Shown: one piece after another, positions 60,177-64,000 of the stretch
How the letters are laid out: each line of letters starts with the position of its first letter
Position numbering within the stretch: position 1 is the first letter of the stretch
NCBI RefSeq assembly: GCF_023674465.1
Contig: NZ_CP098400.1
Span: 2,942,801 to 3,006,800 of the forward strand
Length of the DNA: 64,000 bases
Direction: 5' to 3'
Source of the DNA: Xiashengella succiniciproducens
GTDB taxonomy: Bacteria > Bacteroidota > Bacteroidia > Bacteroidales > Marinilabiliaceae
Position numbers and translations under genes: made by a program
Notes under the pieces: model-generated
What the model saw: only the letters and a program-made list of their open reading frames with translations
Databases searched by the model: none
What the model was told of the DNA's origin: nothing

Positions 60177-62528
60177 ATGAAAGAAAATACACCAAGAGTA
60201 AAGAAGATAGTGAAATATATGTACGGCACCTTTATTGCCGGAGTATTATTTCTGGTACTTCTGTTCTTTCTGATATCAGCCGGGGCTCTGGGCTTTATGC
60301 CAAGTTTTGAGGAACTCGAGAATCCGGAAAGCAATCTGGCGACTGAAATATATGCTGCCGACGGAGTACTGCTGGGAAGATTCTTTCTTGAAAACAGGAG
60401 CCGCGTTGAATATGATGAAATATCTCCAAATGTAATTAACGCCCTTATCGCAACTGAGGACAAACGGTTTTATGACCATTCAGGTATTGACGGAAGAGGG
60501 CTTATGCGGGTACTGGTCAAGACTGTATTGCTCAGGGAAGAGAGTTCGGGTGGTGGTTCTACAATTACCCAGCAGCTTGCCAAGCTGCTCTTTCATACCC
60601 CGGCCAAGAGTAAGCTGGAACGCGGCATGCAAAAACTTAAGGAATGGGTTATTGCAGTAAAACTGGAAAGAAGCTACACCAAGGAAGAGATTTTAACAAT
60701 GTATCTCAATAAGGCACCTTTCATCTATGACGCCTATGGTATAAAGTCTGCTGCCTCAACCTTTTTCAATACCTATCCTGACTCTCTCAAAATTGAAGAG
60801 GCTGCAGTTTTGATAGGTATGCTGAAAAACCCATCATTATATAACCCTGTAAGAAGGCCGGAACTTACCCAACAACGACGCAACGTGGTACTAAATCAGA
60901 TGATGAAAACCAAGTACCTTACAAGAGCTGAGTATGACTCACTTAAGAATCTTCCTATGGTAATCAACTTTAACCGTTCTGACCATGTTGGCGGTTTGGC
61001 GCCATATTTCAGGGAGTATCTAAGAGTTACGCTTACAGCCAAGGAGCCTGCGCGTGAGCATTACGCTTCATGGCAGATGCAGAAATTTAAGGAAGACAGT
61101 ATAGAATGGGCTACTAATCCTCTCTATGGTTGGGTCAATAAACGACTTAAGGGAGACGGCTCTATCTATGACATTTACCGTGATGGTCTGAAAATATATA
61201 CAACCATTGATTCAAGACTTCAGTCATATGCCGAACAGGCAGTAATAGAGCACATGTCCACAGACATCCAACCCAAGTTCACCACCGAAAAGAGAGGTCG
61301 TGCACGAGCTCCATATACACAGCATATCTCACAGGAACAATATTCAGGAATAATAAGGAGAGCAATTCAACAGACTGATCGTTATAGAATACTCAAAAGC
61401 CTGGGTGTATCTGAGGACTCAATAATGAAGGCATTCAAGTCGCCTGTTAAAATGCGGGTTTTCTCCTACAAGGGAGAGATAGACACTATAATGACACCTC
61501 TTGACTCTATCCATTATTACAAGAGCTTCCTAAGGTCAAGTCTCTTTTCGATGGATCCGCTTACCGGCCATGTAAAAGCTTATGTCGGTGGTATCAATTA
61601 TAAGCACTTCAAATACGACATGGCAACTGACGGTAAACGTCAGGTCGGTTCAACAATCAAACCCTTTGTCTATACTCTGGCAATGCAGGAAGGTCTGACA
61701 CCATGCGATCTGGTACCAAATGTCCCTCAGACTTTCTATCTGCCAACAGGTGATACATGGACACCGCGTAACTCGTCGGACAAGAGATCCGGGGAGATGG
61801 TATCACTTAAGTGGGGTCTGGCTCAATCCAACAATAATATTACAGCCTGGATTATGAAGCAGTACAATCCCGAGGCTGTTGTAAGAATATGCCGTACTCT
61901 TGGAATCAGAAGTCCAATGGACCCAGTTCCCGCTCTGGCATTGGGTACACCAGACTTCACTCTCAGGGAAATGGTGGCAGCATATGCAACATATGCAAAC
62001 AAAGGAGTACATGTTGAACCTCTATTTGTGACAAGAATAGAAGACCGCTACGGCAACGTGATTGAGAGCTTCACTCCAAAGAAAAATGAAGCCATCAACG
62101 AACATAATGCCTATCTGATGATTAACCTGCTTCAGGGTGTAGTCAATACGGGAACGGGGGTACGTCTTAGATTAAAATACGGACTCAAAGGAAGCATTGG
62201 CGGAAAGACCGGTACCACACAAAATAATTCAGACGGTTGGTTTATTGGTGTTACACCTAACCTGGTGACCGGGGTTTGGGTTGGTGGTGAAGAAAGAGAT
62301 ATTCACTTCGATAATATTTCTTTGGGACAGGGTGCAAATCTTGCCCTTCCAATCTGGGCCTTATACATGACCCCGGCATATAATAATCCGGAGCTGCCCT
62401 ACTCTCTTGAAGATAGCTTCGAGGCACCGGCAGGGTTCAACATAAATCTTTTCTGTCCTGATGAGTATGTACCGGTATCAGAAGAAGAGATTGAGATTGA
62501 AACAGTAATGGGTGACGAACTATATTAA
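60177..62528 (+). CDS. Penicillin-binding protein 1A (bifunctional transglycosylase/transpeptidase)
   Basis: Builds and crosslinks peptidoglycan. The 783-residue protein has one N-terminal membrane helix (about 18-40), then the GT51 glycosyltransferase domain with the catalytic glutamate in IATEDKRFYDHSGID (about 90-104) and GGSTITQQLAKLLF (about 123-136). The transpeptidase domain follows, with SxxK in GSTIKPFVY (S492), SNN in QSNNNIT, and KTG in GGKTGTTQNNSDGW (about 675-688). All active motifs are intact. It is transcribed divergently from topA and convergent with radA. Confidence 0.96.
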   Translation: MKENTPRVKKIVKYMYGTFIAGVLFLVLLFFLISAGALGFMPSFEELENPESNLATEIYAADGVLLGRFFLENRSRVEYDEISPNVINALIATEDKRFYDHSGIDGRGLMRVLVKTVLLREESSGGGSTITQQLAKLLFHTPAKSKLERGMQKLKEWVIAVKLERSYTKEEILTMYLNKAPFIYDAYGIKSAASTFFNTYPDSLKIEEAAVLIGMLKNPSLYNPVRRPELTQQRRNVVLNQMMKTKYLTRAEYDSLKNLPMVINFNRSDHVGGLAPYFREYLRVTLTAKEPAREHYASWQMQKFKEDSIEWATNPLYGWVNKRLKGDGSIYDIYRDGLKIYTTIDSRLQSYAEQAVIEHMSTDIQPKFTTEKRGRARAPYTQHISQEQYSGIIRRAIQQTDRYRILKSLGVSEDSIMKAFKSPVKMRVFSYKGEIDTIMTPLDSIHYYKSFLRSSLFSMDPLTGHVKAYVGGINYKHFKYDMATDGKRQVGSTIKPFVYTLAMQEGLTPCDLVPNVPQTFYLPTGDTWTPRNSSDKRSGEMVSLKWGLAQSNNNITAWIMKQYNPEAVVRICRTLGIRSPMDPVPALALGTPDFTLREMVAAYATYANKGVHVEPLFVTRIEDRYGNVIESFTPKKNEAINEHNAYLMINLLQGVVNTGTGVRLRLKYGLKGSIGGKTGTTQNNSDGWFIGVTPNLVTGVWVGGEERDIHFDNISLGQGANLALPIWALYMTPAYNNPELPYSLEDSFEAPAGFNINLFCPDEYVPVSEEEIEIETVMGDELY

Positions 62529-62604
62529 CAATCAATTTATTACTGCGAAAGGTTCTGCCATAGAATGCGATAATTTATAAAGGCAGGCATTGAGGCAACA
62601 AAAA

Positions 62605-62650
62605 TATGAGGCATTCCGGATCAGCTGAATAAGCTCCGGAATGCCTCTTC
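62605..62650. terminator. Bidirectional terminator overlapping the radA stop codon
   Basis: GAGGCATTCCGGA (62608-62620) pairs with TCCGGAATGCCTC (62635-62647), 13 bp perfect. T-rich runs follow on both strands. The right arm and loop are the last radA codons (stop at 62621-62623). Confidence 0.8.
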
Positions 62651-63991
62651 TATTTTGCCGCACTGCTGTATACGTATCTCAAACTTGTTGAAGTTAATCC
62701 CCTTGTTATAACGAGGGATTATTATCGTTTTAAAACCCAGCTTTTCGGCTTCAATAATACGCTGCTCAATTCTGGTTACAGGTCTTATCTCACCTGACAG
62801 ACCGACCTCTCCTGTCAGACAAAGATCCCGCGAAACAGGCAGATCTGTATTGGATGACAGAATGGCACTCACAACAGCCAGGTCAATTGCAGGGTCGGTT
62901 ACCTTCAGCCCACCTGCAATATTAAGGAAGACATCCTTTGCAGCCAGTTTGAACCCGGCACGCTTTTCAAGTACAGCCAGTAACATATTAAGTCTGCGCA
63001 AGTCAAACCCAGTTGATGATCTTTGTGGCGTACCATAGGCTGCAGTACTTGCCAATGCCTGAACCTCTATCAGAAATGGACGAACCCCCTCCAAGGCAGC
63101 ACAGATCGCTATTCCGCTCATTTCCTCATCCTGATGGGCAAGCAGCATTTCGCTGGGATTGGTTACCTCCCTCAACCCTCCGCTTTCCATCTCAAAAATT
63201 CCTATCTCCGAAGTTGAACCAAAACGGTTCTTTACTGATCGGATGATGCGATACATATAATGACGGTCGCCTTCAAATTGCAGCACAACATCCACCATGT
63301 GCTCAAGTACCTTGGGACCGGCCAGACTGCCTTCCTTGTTGATGTGTCCAATGAGCAAAACCGGTAGGTTTTGCTCCTTAGCAACCCTAAGAATAGCAGC
63401 AGATGATTCTCGTACCTGGGTAACACTTCCCGGAGCTGATTCTACACCTTCCCTTTCAAGTGTTTGGATTGAATCAATTATCAGAATGTCAGGTTTCTCA
63501 TTATATATATGAGCGATAATCTGCTCAACCGATGTTTCGCATAATATCAGGCAATGGTCTCCATGATCAGGCAAGAGACGGTCAGCCCTTAGTTTGATTT
63601 GCCCCGGACTTTCCTCACCTGATACATATAGCACCTTATACCTACTTAGTCTCAGTGCCATTTGCAGGACAAGGGTTGACTTCCCTATACCCGGTTCGCC
63701 ACCCAAAAGAATAAGTGATCCGGGAACCATCCCACCTCCAAGCACCCTGTTTAATTCCTCAATACCTGTGTCAATCCTGGGCAGACGTTGTGTATCTATT
63801 CCGCTTACCGGGAGTGGCGTTGCCCTGGTTATCTCACCTGGCAAAGGCTGCGACCTCAGACTATTCTTTCCGGTCTGAACGACCTCTTCAACAAAAGTAT
63901 TCCACTCACCACAAGAAAAGCATTTTCCTATCCACTTGGGAGATTCAGTACCACAGTTACTACAGATATATACAGTTTTAGTCTTGGCCAT
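62621..63991 (-). CDS. radA: DNA repair protein RadA
   Basis: RecA-like ATPase that helps branch migration in recombination repair. The 456-residue protein has the N-terminal zinc finger (C10, C13, C24, C27 in YICSNCGTES and GKCFSCGEW), Walker A GGEPGIGKST (97-106), Walker B region ILIIDSIQT, the RadA-specific KNRFGSTSEIG motif, and a C-terminal Lon-protease-like domain (about 285-456, with LDLAVVSAILSS-like sequence). Length is normal. It is complete, starting 9 bp inside the right edge of the window. Confidence 0.97.
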   Translation of the reverse strand: MAKTKTVYICSNCGTESPKWIGKCFSCGEWNTFVEEVVQTGKNSLRSQPLPGEITRATPLPVSGIDTQRLPRIDTGIEELNRVLGGGMVPGSLILLGGEPGIGKSTLVLQMALRLSRYKVLYVSGEESPGQIKLRADRLLPDHGDHCLILCETSVEQIIAHIYNEKPDILIIDSIQTLEREGVESAPGSVTQVRESSAAILRVAKEQNLPVLLIGHINKEGSLAGPKVLEHMVDVVLQFEGDRHYMYRIIRSVKNRFGSTSEIGIFEMESGGLREVTNPSEMLLAHQDEEMSGIAICAALEGVRPFLIEVQALASTAAYGTPQRSSTGFDLRRLNMLLAVLEKRAGFKLAAKDVFLNIAGGLKVTDPAIDLAVVSAILSSNTDLPVSRDLCLTGEVGLSGEIRPVTRIEQRIIEAEKLGFKTIIIPRYNKGINFNKFEIRIQQCGKIEEAFRSLFS

Positions 63992-64000
63992 CTATTAAGT

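Overview
The window comes from a member of the Bacteroidota, most likely class Bacteroidia (Bacteroidales or Marinilabiliales). The evidence is a complete gliding/type IX secretion core (gldK, gldL, gldM, gldN with a PorP/SprF-like gene), a secreted protein with a type IX C-terminal sorting domain, DUF4296 and DUF5020 family proteins, S46 dipeptidyl-peptidase and type II glutaminyl cyclase genes, weak ribosome binding sites, and promoters of the TTTG-N18/19-TAnnTTTG type. I cannot name a genus from the sequence alone.

Layout. 1-5.0 kb: end-truncated metA, a TetR regulator, RNase R, and pgk on the other strand. 5.0-9.65 kb: minus-strand surface-polysaccharide block (Wzi-like porin, polyprenyl-phosphate sugar transferase, DUF4296 lipoprotein, and a short protein that looks like an amidohydrolase without its barrel). 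9.74-11.47 kb: an intact IS1380-type insertion sequence with 16-bp inverted ends and a 5-bp target duplication, sitting in the leader of marC. 11.5-24.5 kb: mostly plus-strand housekeeping (marC, RNase HI, glnS, a MORN/YwqK protein, cysS, glutaminyl cyclase, rnhB, a DPP7-like peptidase, folB), with a TPR pseudo-histidine-kinase and waaA on the minus strand, then tRNA-Cys. 24.8-32.8 kb: gltX, a 1258-residue CotH-kinase-like type IX cargo protein, and a B12-dependent ribonucleotide reductase. 33.3-38.3 kb: capsule/exopolysaccharide export operon (Wza-like, Wzz-like, UDP-glucose dehydrogenase). 38.6-40.6 kb: purine permease with a Tsx-like outer-membrane partner. 40.9-45.7 kb: a complete rRNA operon on the minus strand (16S, tRNA-Ile, 23S, 5S) with its own promoter and double terminator. 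46.1-50.3 kb: S41 protease lipoprotein, MlaE/MlaF lipid transporter parts, GDP-mannose pyrophosphorylase. 50.4-60.0 kb: a minus-strand run topA, arginase-like, porP-like, gldK, gldL, gldM, gldN. 60.2-64 kb: PBP1A and radA.

How the genes fit together. The type IX machinery at 50-56 kb would secrete cargo such as the CotH protein at 26 kb. The sugar transferase/Wzi block, the Wza/Wzz/Ugd block and ManC provide priming, export and nucleotide-sugar supply for a surface polysaccharide, and WaaA belongs to lipopolysaccharide synthesis. The glutaminyl cyclase and DPP7-like peptidase fit a periplasmic protein-maturation and peptide-using lifestyle.

The most unusual items are: (1) the CotH protein, in which a PA14 domain appears inserted inside a lamin-tail domain; (2) an arginase-fold protein in the type IX locus that has lost half of its metal ligands; (3) a barrel-less amidohydrolase-like protein; (4) a TPR sensor whose phospho-accepting histidine is an aspartate; (5) a three-stem structured element just before cysS; (6) the IS insertion in the marC leader; and (7) paired terminators showing a compensatory base change. 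No CRISPR array, prophage or classical defence system was seen.
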